The notes: a model not told the origin generated them from the sequence alone. Numbered from the stretch's first letter, positions 22,910-34,140 are shown. The stretch is DNA of 64,000 bases from Phymatolithon calcareum (GCA_977006965.1 OZ345375.1:2108001-2172000); one strand, 5' to 3'. A program made the numbers and translations.

Positions 22910-23443
22910 TTACTTGTAGTTGTGGTTGATCTTAACGTTGATAAATGTTGCCTTATTGTTTTCGAAGTCAGACATAGAAGTGCTTCTCATGCCGTTCTGG
23001 GAGGCCACTGGAGGGGTGCCATCTCCTGGTGATGTTTGCATTGCACTTGTGAAATCACTTTCGTCTTTGATGTTCTCCTTGGATTCGCTATTGGGCTCCA
23101 TTTTCTTCACTTTCTTCGCTTTCGGCTCATTCACATCTGTGTCTCTGAAAATATCCATTTGTTGCTGAAGACCCTTATCCCATTGCAAGTTTGTATAGCT
23201 CAGCACGCTCTTAAAAGCAGCCCTGTTCCCGAGATATAGGGAACGAAAGTGGGGTTCCGTGTTGAAATACCGGTCCTTGAATTCGTCGTTGACAAGAAAT
23301 CGAGACAGAGCCCGATAACTGTAGTCGGTGCTCTTCTGTGTGTTGTCGGAAATGAACATTCCCTTCAGTTGTTCGGCCCTTTCCGAGGTCGGTAAAGAAA
23401 AACTAAATCTATTACCGTCCCCCGCGCCCGGCGGTACCGACAT
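22910..23443 (-). CDS. Unknown protein, probably a first exon
   Basis: 177 residues from the ATG at 23443; I do not recognise the family. It is hydrophilic, with no signal peptide or membrane segment. Residues ~20-105 look folded (aromatic and Leu-rich: RALSRFLVNDEFKDRYF, FRSLYLGNRAAF). The rest is acidic and Lys-rich with a basic KAKKVKK patch, a possible nuclear signal. The stop coincides with a strong splice donor, GTAAGT, on the minus strand at 22913-22908, so translation may continue in a downstream exon that I could not place. It is immediately downstream of a GC-rich purine-biased repeat that could be its promoter region. Confidence 0.5.
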   Translation of the reverse strand: MSVPPGAGDGNRFSFSLPTSERAEQLKGMFISDNTQKSTDYSYRALSRFLVNDEFKDRYFNTEPHFRSLYLGNRAAFKSVLSYTNLQWDKGLQQQMDIFRDTDVNEPKAKKVKKMEPNSESKENIKDESDFTSAMQTSPGDGTPPVASQNGMRSTSMSDFENNKATFINVKINHNYK

Positions 23444-23469
23444 TTATGTGCAGGAGCTTTTCGTCCAGG

Positions 23470-23760
23470 TATAAGAGCGGCGGAGAGCGACTGAGAGCTG
23501 GCGGTAGGCGATGGAAATGAGGCGAGCGACAGCGAGCCATGACGAACGGACAGAGGGCGATCGAAATATGGCGAGCGACGGCGGGCGACGGTTAGCAGGC
23601 GCTATGTCGAGGAAAAGCAACGGAGCGAGGTGTTACGCCTTGGCGAGCGACCGCGAGCGAGTGGCACGGGAAGGAAATGGACCGGAGCGAGGCGGCGAGC
23701 GGCAGGCGATGGAAATGAAACGGAGCGCGTCGGCGCGCCTTGACCATGGCGCACAGGCGT
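23470..23760. repeat. GC-rich imperfect repeat of GCGAGCGAC-like units
   Basis: The plus strand is strongly purine-biased and built on variants of GGCGAGCGAC and GGCGATGGAAATGA, the latter occurring near 23505 and again near 23706. It lies just upstream of the 22910-23443 ORF and is much richer in G+C than the flanking DNA. A CpG-rich promoter or a decayed minisatellite are both possible. Confidence 0.6.
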
Positions 23761-24929
23761 CCGGAATAGGTAAAAATTGTCTACAGTATTCTCCATCAAT
23801 TTGAGCATTCTGTAAAACTACCATCGCCAGTGCGCCTGTGTTCCTTGTATGTCGACTGACGTTGCTGACTTCGAACGGTGCGGTCAGAAAAAATCACAGC
23901 CGTTAAGCCGACAGTTATCATGTGCTTCGGTGCTGTTTTAGCCGTTTCTAGAAAACGTGAGACAAGCAGGTTGTCAACCTCTTCATCGGGAATGACATCA
24001 GCCCCTCAAGTCGGTGGACAACCTATACTTAAGCAGGCGATGTGCAAGCTGAAAAACTTGATTTTACTCACAATTGTAAAAAAAGCAGAAATTAGATCTA
24101 GTAATCAGCTCCCCAATCCATCTATTTTGCAAAGAAACTACGGGCTTGAACGTTACCTCTCAAAACCGCTCGAGGTCCGAACAGCACTGTTTCCTTTCTA
24201 AAATAAAATCACACAACATGATATTTTGAGAAAAAGCCAGAAATTTGAAAACACTCCCCTCTCTTGCTCTAAAATCTGACTGCTAGACATCACCATGTGT
24301 TGAAGGTGGGTCTCCAAATTTGTCAAAATTTATATGCACTCGAGTCTTATCCTCTTTCCGAGTATTTTTGGGGATTTCATATTGTTCGGAAATATAGCAG
24401 TCGTTCAGAATGGATCCGTCGCAAGGCCCAGGAAAAAAGGCGAGCCAGAATAGCCAGATCAGGAGGAAGTCAATTTGTGAAAATTATCTAAAAGACTTTG
24501 AGGAAACTCCCTACATGGACCAAAAGAAGCAGCAAAGTTCGCTAAATCGGTACCCTTTGCCGAAACTACTATTTATCCGTTACAATAGGCAGAGCACTCT
24601 ATGCGACAGTGCATTATATTATCGAGATCATGCCAGGTGCTCAGATAGAATACCGAACTTAACAGAAGAACCGCCCTTTAACCTGGGGAAGCTTGCTGGT
24701 ATGTCCGTGGGGCTTTTAAAATCTACTAGCTCTGGTTTAGCTCCTCGTTTCAAGTACCATCTTAGTCACCGCAGGCGGTTAGGTCTACTACCATGTACTG
24801 AGCCGCTTTGTCGAAGTATTTTCGATTCGCCTCGACAATGTTGTGAATGTCGGGCCTAAAGCATGTATGTGAGAACTAACCTGTGTTTCCGCACGAGAAG
24901 CAATGACAGGCCCTCATTTCGGACAGCAA
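23761..24929. other. No supported gene
   Basis: Short open frames only. I see no domain, repeat or RNA gene that I can support. Confidence 0.5.
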
Positions 24930-25247
24930 TTAGGGCTTCTTGCGTTTGCGTCCGGGTTTTCCGACACGACCAAACAGCACCAAATCACCCTGTATTAGCT
25001 GGTCACTAGTGACTTCAACACGCATGATACTGCGATCGTGTTTCTTGGCCCAAGTTATCGATGGCCATACGTCCCTGAAATTGTTCTTGTTACACGGGAA
25101 AAACACGACCCGATGCTGCGCCAAGCGTCTAGAACAATAGAAAACTGCAGCGAAAATGTGGCTACATCGCCTCTTGTGCTCTTCAAAATGGCCGCAACAG
25201 CATGTACCGTGGTCGTTTCTGCTAACTTTCACATCGAACTGTGTCAC
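24930..25247 (-). pseudogene. MULE transposase fragment with SWIM zinc finger
   Basis: CCCGHFEEHKRRCSHIFAAVFY matches the SWIM pattern C-x-C...C-x-H found near the C-terminus of MuDR/FAR1-type transposases, and a GRKRKKP tail follows. The N-terminal and DDE parts are missing here, so this is a truncated relic. It is separate from the complete MULE at 26341-28343, whose own SWIM region is degraded. Confidence 0.65.
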
Positions 25248-25640
25248 TTCGCTGCGAAAAACATCTCAGCGTGCCAGATTCGCTGACCTCCGGCTCCACA
25301 AGCAGCTTCTGTAATCCTCGTTGGTTTGTATCAAATTTTAGGAAGCGCATATCATAAAAAGTAGTAGTTTTGGCACGGAGTGTCGATTTAGCCAATTTTT
25401 CCCACTTTTTCGGTCCATGTAGCGAATTTCCTCAAAATGCTTTTTTCATGTATGATAAGGTGTCTCCAGTTTGAGTACACGCTTCCTTTTTTATAACACC
25501 GAATCCATGTACAGTCAATCGTCGATAAATGGATGGGCAATGTGGAAACGTCCAGTATTCCCGAATCGAGGATATTCTGAAGTGGAATTCTGAATCTTAA
25601 GTCCATCATCACACATGTACTCTCGGCGATCATTGCATCG

Positions 25641-26282
25641 TCAATCTTTATTGAAAAAATCGGAGATTCGGGACTGCTTCATGCATGCGCTTTTCCTGTG
25701 TCTCAGTGCCATCTTTGTACGCTCAATCGCCCTCAAAGATTTCTTTTCCATTGTTTTTTCACCCTGAACAATCATCTTCGTTATCGCAAGAGCCTTAATC
25801 TGCTCATCGATGGCAGGAAGCTCTACATATTTGTCTGTATCAGCATCTACATGCAGATCTGCCTCATCATCGCTCTCGTTCATCATGTCGACCACCTGCG
25901 CCACCTGATCGTTGAGCGAAAATTCTTCCACGCAGGTCTCGCTGTCATTGAGATTGAGAAGACTGGCGATTTCTATTTGCGAACCCGCCGGTGGTAGCTG
26001 ATTCATCACGTGTTCAAGGTCGGTTTCAGTATTTTCTTCACCACTTTCGGGAGCGCGATTTTTCGGGGAAATGTTTTCGCGCAACAGCTTTGTTTTTTTT
26101 CCACCAGTTGAAAATGATCCTTCCCGGAAGTTCTTCCCAAATCTTGCCCGTCCCGCGCATGGCTGTCAGCTGGCTAATTCTGTATATATTTTCGATATTG
26201 GCGTCGAGTAAATCGAGCGCACGACTGTACTGAATCTTACTGTACGGTTTCTTCCATGCTGCAATTATTCCGGCGTCCATAG
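25641..26282 (-). pseudogene. Pogo/Tigger transposase, C-terminal part
   Basis: Continues the transposase beyond the copia insertion. MDAGIIAAWKKPYSK (the usual block after Q-P) is followed by a Trp-rich NWWKK patch and an acidic linker, ending RISDFFNKD-stop. That C-terminal tail is typical of Tigger-like proteins and is found again at about 41370-41402. The two parts match at the target duplication CATAG, so the split is due to the insertion and not to rearrangement. A frameshift lies near 26070. Confidence 0.83.
26278..26282. repeat. Target-site duplication CATAG (left) of the copia element
   Basis: CATAG here and at 33246-33250 flank the LTR retrotransposon exactly, with 5 bp as usual for copia. 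One copy plus the outer flanks rebuild the pogo transposase coding continuity. Confidence 0.9.
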
Positions 26283-26340
26283 TATAGTGGGTTGCGTACC
26301 TCCCTCCCCCCGGTGGGGAGGTGGTCATGCGTATTTTATA

Positions 26341-28343
26341 GGGGAATTTACAAAAATGACCACGTAGTTTGCCGTATTTACTAAAATGACCACCATGCAT
26401 GGGTGTTGTTATCATTATAGCTTTGGTATAATGCGGGGCAGCATAAAATTATAGGGTTCAGAAATAACATCAGTTTATTGATCGGAGGGGGGCTGAGAGG
26501 GCCACTGGGGCTCAACGGCTTCCTTGCAGGAGCGCTTATTATGGCCAGGTTTGTTACATTTCTTACACGTAACGGACCGGTCAGATGCAGAGCCAGCTAT
26601 GAGGCGCCTTTTTTTAGGCCTTCCTGGCGGGCGCCTAGTCACCGGAGGAAGATCGGCATGCTCTGGAAGTGCACCACTTAGATCCGGTAGCGGTGGCATA
26701 ACTATTTCTCCTTGATAAATCTTGAAAAATGTGGATTTTTGATACCAGCTTCCAACAAATTCCCCAAACGGCAGCGAGGAATCTGGGAGGAAACGAAGCG
26801 CCTTCTGTCGAAAATTAGTTTCGAAATTTTCATAGAAATATCATCGCGGGAAGCTCACGGGCATCTGCACCAATCCATGAATTAAACGCTTCCGCCATAT
26901 TGGACGTCAGAATTCCGTAACGTCCTCCTTGGAACATAGAATTGGCCCAGCAGGTGGGGTTGCTCTGCTGTATGTACTCCGCCGCGCGGGCGTTAATTGT
27001 GGTTATTTCTTGCAATTTTTGATGGAAAACGTTGATGTTAAACGTACGTGCTGCAGCCCACATGACTGGCCCGATCACACTGTGATCCTTGAAGTTTTTC
27101 CGAACGTTGTCTGCAAGGTGTTTCATACACGATGCCGTGGCTGTGGACAGAAATGTGTCACGGGAGCAGCAATAATGCCCTTTTGCCTGTCAGATATGAT
27201 GACAAGTCCTTCAGGAATGTTTTAAATTGCAGTGTGTAAGTGAGACAAAAACCAGACCCAATTGTCATAGTCCTCTTGATCCAGAATTCCAAAGGCAATT
27301 GGAAACATCTGATTGGCAGCGTCGTGTGCCCACGCAGCGAAGAACTGGCCCTTATAAGGGCCTTTAAGATGACAGGCATCCACCGCGATGACAGGACGAC
27401 AGTGACGAAATCCGTGTAGCAATGCACCATATGATACAAAGCAGCGATGGAAGTGTCCGTTGCGGGAGGCATATCAGATGTAGAAATCCGGATCGTCATT
27501 TGAAAGGTGATTGAGGTAGGATTCCAGTGCACCGTAGCCGTTGTACACTGAGCCTAGAATGCGTTCCCTGCACAGCTTGCGTGCCCTCCACGCCACGTTA
27601 TACGTAATTGTGATTCCGTGCTCACGGCGAATGTCTGTAATGATGATCTTGGGCGGATAGTCCAGCTGGTCACTAATTTGTCCTTGAACAATATCGGCCA
27701 CCCAATTGAAACCGTGAGGACTGCGGTTTGGGACGATTCCGATCGCGCAACTGTGATCTGACTTCCATACCTTCACTTCGAACGATCCGTTTTCGCTGCC
27801 CGTGGCATGGAGCCGAAAGCCACATGTAGATTCGTGAGTGGATGCAGCCCATTTGGAATGACAAATTGCCGTAAATCTGGTTTTTGTGCTTTTTAGGACG
27901 GCAAACGTGTAACCCTTTAGTGCAGCATGGGTGGAAAGAGCTGACTTTAGGATATTCTTGGACTGGAAAAGAGCTCCAATATCAATTTCGGTCGTAAACG
28001 GTCTGTCCATTGTCGAAGACCGTAGCTTGAATCGGATGGTGTACCGAAAAACGAAATCGGCAAGGTCGCCGAGCGGCTTTATTGGGACAAAACTGAGGAA
28101 ATGTGGGACATGGCGATCTTCGAACAAATTGTTCCTTTTCGTCCTAGGGCAGATCCGTTTTACAAACTGAAATAACTGTAAGATCAAGACGTTGGCACAT
28201 GGGCATGTATCGGTCTCAACGGACCTGAGTGATGGTCCGTTTGCTGGATGCTGACAGAAAAGTACAGGATCATAACTACACCCATGCATGGTGGTCATTT
28301 TAGTAAATACGGCAAACTACGTGGTCATTTTAGTAAATTCCCC
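26341..28343 (-). mobile_element. MuDR-type MULE inserted into the copia 3' LTR
   Basis: The 2,003-bp element has 72-bp terminal inverted repeats (26341-26412 and 28272-28343) with only two mismatches; the tips read GGGGAATTTAC. A perfect 9-bp target duplication TATTTTATA (26332-26340 and 28344-28352) is typical of MULEs. Each inverted repeat contains a tandem pair of ATTTAC(T/A)AAAATGACCAC. Deleting the element and one duplication rebuilds an 82-bp LTR. It carries one broken minus-strand transposase. Confidence 0.95.
26475..28298 (-). pseudogene. MuDR-family transposase, frameshifted
   Basis: The ATG at 28298 lies inside the inverted repeat. The first 274 codons (27474-28298) hold the MuDR N-terminal region: FQSKNILKSALSTHAALKGYTF, then Cys/Trp residues, then YPPKIIITDIRREHGITITYNVAWRAR. 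After a frameshift comes the DDE region with CRPVIAVDACHLKGPYKG (first Asp, about 27380), ANQMFPIAFGILDQE and DNWVWFLSHL. A further frame covers 26830-27126 (MKHLADNVRKNFK). The C-terminus (26475-26699) has RPKKRR and a CCHC knuckle, CKKCNKPGHNKRSC. The SWIM region between is not readable. At least three frame changes make this copy inactive. Confidence 0.88.
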
Positions 28344-28555
28344 TATTTTATATTATGTAGCTATGATACCCCTACAAGTGCACCTCGGGACCTAGTCCTA
28401 TCGGAGTCGTTATGATACCCCTACAGCCGTGGGTAGGTTTCGAGGTACCGGCCTAATCCGCAGTTTGTCCCGATGTTGCATGAATTTTCCTGCCGATAGA
28501 GGCTTTTTCAATGCGTCTGCTTCCTGGTATTTCGATGGTACGTGTTTTGTGCTTA

Positions 28556-30105
28556 TTAGTCCCTTTCGTATCGTGTCCTGGACATGGTGGTAGCGGATGT
28601 CAATGTATGTCGACTTTTTGTCGGGGTTGTTGCGTTCGCAACGGCTATGGCCGCACGATTATTAATTCCAAGTTGTGTGGGCGGCAGTTTTCCTGGTAAA
28701 ATTTCTCGCAGTAGTTGTCGGAGCCACAGGATCTGGTGTGCAGTATTGCTGGGCGCTATATACTCCGCCGCGAACGTGCTTGTAACAACGGTTTTAATCC
28801 TCCGAGACGCCCAGGATATTGGCGAACCCGCGAAATAGATGACTGTGCCGTACGTAGACTGTCTCGTATCTTGACATGCCGCAAAGTCTGCATCGGATTG
28901 TGCTGTGAGCTCGGGCGGTCCTCCTTCGTACATTATGTCATAGTTAACGGTTCCCTTCAAGTACCTTGCTATCTGCTTAGCTGCCTTCCAGTGCGTCAAG
29001 GTAGGCTCCGCCATGTGACGCGCCAGTGCGCCAACAATGAACCTTAGTTCTATCCTTCTCGAGTCAACCAGGTTTCTTTGTATCCCCACCGCACGGCCGT
29101 ATGGGTACCTCTCTCGGTCTAATATATGTTCGACTGGTTGTTGGCCATGCAGATGCAAACCCGATAGGTACGGTGTTTTAGCGACGTTCAGCGTCCTGCA
29201 TGCGTAGAAGATCTATATAGGGCTGCACTAGTTGTGGCTCGGAATATGTATGGTCCCTGTCAGTGCGTCCCTCTTAATTGACCAGCCGATCATATGCCGG
29301 GCTTCACTCAGGTCCTTCACTCTGTACTTTTTCGCAAGGTTGGCAACTAGGGTCCGATACATTTTCTTGCAGTTTGTGGCCACACTGAAGTCATCGATCG
29401 TGACAGCCATTATTAATATGTCATTGCCATCCCTTTCAACATATATGTTGCGGTCTGCTGTCAGCTGGGTATATCCCTGTGCTAGTAAATGCTTCCGGAG
29501 TTCCTCAGTGTAGATTCGCGGGCATTTGGTCTACCAAAAATATTCTTGACCACACGTGCGACTTTGCCCGAGTGATGCGATGTTCCATCGAAGTTGGGGA
29601 TGGAATGCATGAAAATCGGCTCTGGTCCTTCGTAGTCTTCGTGGAGGAATGCGCTTTCCAGGTCAATATGGTAGACTCCCAATTTACACTGTGCGCTGAT
29701 TGCAAGCATCAACCGCATTGCATCTCGGTCGGCTGCATACGCTGCTAAATTGTGAGGATCGTAGTGCACTCCTGGTATTAGTCGATTGCCTGGATACGAG
29801 AACCGTACTTTGTGCCCAGTTACAGTTCCGTGTTTGTCGTACTTGTAGTTTAAGGTTACAACAGCACGTGCTACCATCGCTGCGTCTGGTACGTCATACT
29901 GGTCAATGTACGCGAACGTCCCGAATTCTTTATGCATATCCATATATTTCTCGTCTGCTCGTCGCCAATGACCTGCTTCATTACTGAGTCGTGCTTTCTT
30001 GACACTTCGCGGTGCTCGTAATGTATGGATTCTTGTCGGCCAGTGTTTTTCTTCTTCCGGACGTGGTACTGTGCACTGTGCTGCCGTGGGCATCTCCTCA
30101 TCCAT
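28556..30105 (-). pseudogene. Copia reverse transcriptase and RNase H, frameshifted
   Basis: The reverse transcriptase starts near 29900. It has KVRFSYPGNRLIPGVHYDP-like and YHIDLESAFLHEDYEGPE (first catalytic Asp). The active-site block is VTIDDFSVA at about 29400, where the usual YVDD is TIDD. RNase H lies at 28556-29158: SDADFAACQDTRQSTYG and SPISWASRR...STFAAEYIA. Frameshifts separate the 29482-30105, 29228-29410 and 28556-29158 parts. Confidence 0.85.
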
Positions 30106-30108
30106 GTA

Positions 30109-31119
30109 TTATCTATCTGACACTTCGGTTTCTGGTGACACGGTTTGGGTTTCATTGGTCGACTCCGTAGCCGTGGGTGCTTCCGCATTGGTGTTGTTGT
30201 CATCTTCCTCTCCGAGCACTGATGTGGACGCGATAGTGCCTTTTGCGGTGACATGATGTGCAGAGTATGGTATTGCATGATGTAAGTTGACCTTTGGATG
30301 TTGTTGCTCCTGCGGTGGTATGGCATGTCCATACAGCCGCAGGAGATCAAACTTTGGGTTGTACGGTCTGAAATTCACGATTATACATATCATAAGTTGT
30401 CCCGTTTCTGGTGAAATGACTTTGCAGTGGTAGTCTCCAACGGTATACACGTACCGCACTAACATTACACGAGCCTCATTCTTCTTCTTGATGGTCTTCA
30501 GACTCAGTGTGTATCCATACTCGCCGAACATCCTAAACTTCGTCAAGCTAAGAGTCCTTGGTTGCATTGGGCTGTATTCGTCGGGGTGTTTCTCCCATAG
30601 TCTGCGCGGTATGTCATCAATTGTTCTCTGCAGTTTTGAATTCGTTTTGACGATGGTGTCCAGGGTGCAGAACGACCAATACTTCTCAAATGGCATTTTT
30701 GAGGAACGCAGGGTAGCTCGGTCCCGTGACATAAGTGTACGATTTGCTCTTTCAGCGACCGAGTTCTCCTCCGGCGTGCGTGGCGTCGTTGGATCCAGCG
30801 TAATCTCCCTTTGACCAAAACCCTTCAGTAATACCTTTTGCCGGTACTCGTTTGCATTGTCGAATCTTATTCTTGCAATCGGTTTTCCAAAATGACGTTA
30901 TATCTTAGTTATCGCCTCCGCCAGGTATTTCTCGGCTTGTTTTCGGTTTTTCAGCAGGAATACTAACTGCATTCCTGTGTACAGTTCCGTTACAATTAGG
31001 ATGTACTGATGCCCCTCGTTCGTTCGCGGGAGTGGTCCGGCAATATCCGTCACTACTGTGTGCCCCGGTGGTGGTCGAATTGTGTGCGACTTATGTGGTG
31101 CTTTTTGAAAATGCCCCAC
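30109..31119 (-). pseudogene. Copia integrase core and C-terminal region, frameshifted
   Basis: VVTDIAGPLPRT holds the first catalytic Asp of the integrase (about 31045). The segment up to 30898 is followed by a stop and shifts frame. RTRSLKEQIVHL and LWEKHPDEYSPMQPR belong to the middle and end of the core, at 30543-30818 and 30109-30732. FGEYGYTLSLKTI...EARVMLVRYV is the usual copia block after the core. At least two frameshifts are needed to read through. Confidence 0.8.
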
Positions 31120-31131
31120 GGAGCAACCTTG

Positions 31132-32876
31132 TCAGTTCACAGGTGGGATTCCTACCCCCAACGTCTTGGGTAGTCCTAATTCATACGGTAGCTTGGCGAT
31201 CCTACTTATTTTGCCGGGTGTCACATGGTTCAGTCGAAGGTGCCACGAGTGAGAAAGAATCATCTTCCTTCGTTGTTGCTCTGGTATGTCGGGCAAATGG
31301 TCTGGATATGGGACAATGTGGGTCACGTGCTCGGTCTTCTTCCCCCGAGCATGTGAGGGCGGCCGTCTCTCCGTTGTTATCGCTTGGAATGGCCTTCCTT
31401 TTTCTATTGCATTATTATTGCTTGCTTGTTGTGCCGTGGGTTTTGTCGGTTTTGGCGTTCCGGCCTTTTCTGATTGTCTCATGGCTTTTCGTTTCCTGAA
31501 GTACTTTCCAATCCCTTGCTGTGAAGTGCCGCAGGCTGTGTGTTCTACGTTTGGCTGTGCGCGGAGTGCAATTCGGTACGCTCCGCGCTGCTTCTCAATC
31601 TTTGTCAATACGTGTGATAGTTTCGGTACCCAGCCAGCTTTGAGGATATATCCACCTGTTGATGTGAGCAGTATTTGGCAGTTATTGGTTGTGGTCAGCT
31701 GGTGAACGGATAGTAAGTTTTTGTTAAAACTTGGTACACAGCAAAGTTCACTCAACGTGATTCCGTACCCGTCTTTCGTTCGAAATTTTGCGCTTCGTGT
31801 TGCCGCTGTTCGCGCTATTGATCCGTTTGGCATTGTAATTGGCAGTGCACCATCGTTAGCCTGGGTCAGTAGTCGCTTGTAGTTGAAAGATGGATTGCAC
31901 GCTGAGTCAATGTCGTAGTACTCGAAGTTGCTCTTGTCCTTTATTTTGGCGTCACCCTGTCTATCCAGCTGTTCATAGTCTTCTTCCAGTTCCGCATGGT
32001 GTTCGCCATCATGGATTGTGTACGCTTGCCTGTGAAGTTGGTCATGATATTTGTCGTGTTCCACCTGTGGTGCAAAGGGTGTCGTCGCTGCTGCATTGTA
32101 AGTGATTCGACCACGTCCTCTCTGACGTCGTCCACCTCCGCGTCCAGCTCGTGTTCCTCGAGTCCGGAATCCATCGGATCTCGTTTGGTTTAGCGGTATG
32201 GGTCGTAGGTACTGTTGCATTAGCCTCTGCCCTTTTTCGCGTTCCTTTCTTAAGGCCCAACACTGCGCCGTCGTGTGGTTGCCGAGATTCTTATGGTATA
32301 CGCACCATAGATTTCCAGTTACTAGTCCCATGTCATATTCGGGTCCAACGCCCGTGTCTGTCATGCTGCTGAGTAACTCGATCAGAGTGCGTAGATCTTT
32401 TATCGTCTTGGATCTGTTCGCCAGGAGGATAGGTATATGTTTCGCTAGCCCGGATCTGGCGCTCAATCCACGAATGATAAACGTAACCGTGGTCTGTTCG
32501 TTTTGGATATGTGGATAGTTGGCCCTAACCATCTCTTGTCGTAGTCGCAAATGACGATTGACGTACTCTTCCAGCGTTTCGTCTCTTTTTTATTGATCCC
32601 TTGAGCTTGCTTCATTAGCTTTTCGTGATTGTCTGGAGATTCATTTGGCTTGAAGTATTCTGCTACATCTGCAAGCATTTGATGTGGTTCTTTGGTTAGG
32701 ATTTCTTCACCTAGTTGCAGCATGGTCTCCGCGCTAATAGCAGATGTGATCAACCGACGCGCCTGTGCTTCTCTTTTTCTATGAAGGGCTGATGCATTGT
32801 CCAGTGGCTCCTCCGCCGGTTCCGGTACCAGCTGAGTGAGGTACTTGGATATTTCGTTCTCCTGCGTATACGCCAT
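31132..32876 (-). pseudogene. Copia gag, protease and pre-integrase region
   Basis: Starts at the ATG at 32876 (MAYTQENE). Gag covers 32463-32876 and, after a frameshift near 32500-32550, continues to about 32240 with a knuckle-like CVYHKN..NHTTAQC patch (about 32250-32300). The protease region has DIDSACNPS in place of the usual D-S-G/A core. LCCVPSFNKNLLSV is the typical copia block after protease. HLRLNHVTPGKI is the GAG-pre-integrase signature. The frame ends at 31132, short of the integrase core. Confidence 0.85.
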
Positions 32877-33151
32877 TGTCTCATATTTTCAAATGTTATA
32901 GTTGTCCTTGTTAAGCACCGGTAGCGCTAAGGGTAGTGCGCTGGCCATTTTGCCGAGCTCCCTTGTCGGTGTGGTTCCGATTCTTGCGACTTGCGCTTCT
33001 TGTTCTTGAATACAGGCGTTTTCCCACAAGTTCGCAATATGCCCGCGTAGGCTTCGTCTTCGCACCCGGAGCGCCCTCTGTGTTGCCCTCTTCAGGTCTC
33101 TTGTCGGTCAGCGAATCCCTCCGTCACTGGGAGACGGTGGTTCCTGATCGA

Positions 33152-33163
33152 GGGCCCATAACC
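33152..33163 (-). other. Primer-binding site for half initiator tRNA-Met
   Basis: On the coding strand GGTTATGGGCCC directly abuts the 5' LTR. This is the exact complement of the initiator tRNA-Met anticodon arm (GGGCCCAUAACC, nucleotides about 28-39). It is the same internal site used by Drosophila copia and Ty5, which prime with a tRNA cleaved in the anticodon loop. Confidence 0.85.
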
Positions 33164-33245
33164 TATAGTGGGTTGCCACCCTCCCTACCCCCGGTGGAGA
33201 GGTGGTCATGCATATTTTATATTATGTAGTTATGATACCCCTACA
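33164..33245 (-). repeat. Copia 5' LTR (82 bp)
   Basis: Intact LTR at the 5' side of the coding strand. It shares about 90% of positions with the split 3' LTR. It includes a T/A-rich stretch (TATTTTATATTATG on the plus strand) that could serve as a promoter. Only 82 bp long, which is unusual. Confidence 0.9.
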
Positions 33246-33250
33246 CATAG

Positions 33251-34140
33251 GCTGCAGTTTAGAAGTGGAATGCAAGGTCTAAATTTCGCAATGCAGGAAG
33301 TGTTTCAAGCGTTCCATAGGCACTACAGTTGTCGAAGCGCTCTAGCCACAAGTTAAAAATTCCGCTCCGCGTCCAAGCCTTATTATTATACCAATAGTCA
33401 AACCCATGCTCTTTGCCAGTATTTTTGTTGAAACAGCGTGGGAGCCTTGATTTTCCAATCATCATTAGTGGTAATTTCTCGGTTCCATCATCGTTTGCGC
33501 AAACGAGATAAGTCAAGCGTACTTTTCCCTTCTTACGACCACACATTTGTTCATGAGCTATTGTGGTACAAGGCGCGAGGCGATAATTCAGGCCTGTCTC
33601 ATCTGCATTCCAAATATCGTTAATGCTGTAGTTTTTCAGCTTTTCATGCAGAGACGGTAGGCTTTCGGCAATGGCAGCATCATAAGCATCAATACTTTCC
33701 CCATGAAGTGTAAAAATTTTCAGGTTCTTGAAAGTTGCACAACCATCCGTTTGAAAAGTTTAGTGTGAGCTGGTCGTTGGTTCCTCGTTGCCTATTAATC
33801 ACGTTTAGAATGCAGCGTCCTTGTAACTTAATTACGTAACCGTTCACACACACCTTTCGAGTGTGCTCGTCACGAACCCAAGCAGCTAGTTCAGCTTCCA
33901 TTTCTGGAAGTTTTCCTATTTTGGTTCTTTTCGCGAGATCTTTCCGAGGAAGTGGAAGTGCGGCATTAGGGGATAGTATTCTGGACATGTCAGACTGGCT
34001 CGGGGGTGAAGTTAGGCGAAATTTCTCTTGTGCCCAGATTTCCATGACCTTTTGCGACGTAGATAGGCCTTCGTTTGCATGGCGATTCCGTTCTTCGATA
34101 ATCTGAGGTAACGCCTTATACTTTTGTTAAGGGATAGTTT
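33251..34140 (-). pseudogene. Pogo/Tigger transposase, N-terminal and first catalytic part
   Basis: A pipsqueak/CENP-B-like DNA-binding start (LPQIIEERNRHANEGLS from about 34110) leads into a CENP-B N-terminal-type helix region. Then come the DDE superfamily block with NADETGLNYRL (first Asp, about 33590), KKGKVRLTYLVCANDDGTEKLP, IGKSRLPRCF and LDNCSA-like RFDNCSAY. Frameshifts occur near 33715 and near 33270. The sequence stops at the copia target site and resumes at 26282 with the matching continuation. Confidence 0.85.

Larger units (their letters stand above)
26283..33245 (-). mobile_element. Ty1/copia LTR retrotransposon with 82-bp LTRs
   Basis: Minus-strand element with the order gag, protease, integrase, reverse transcriptase, RNase H, which defines Ty1/copia. 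The LTRs are 33164-33245 (5') and 26283-26340 plus 28353-28376 (3', interrupted by a MULE). They start TGTAGGGG and end CTATA on the coding strand and differ at about 8 of 82 positions. The MULE and its target duplication aside, the element is about 4.95 kb. Several frameshifts break the coding region. Very short LTRs and priming by the initiator-tRNA anticodon arm are its notable features. The GalEa-like copia group known from red algae is a plausible home, but this is inference. Confidence 0.93.
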
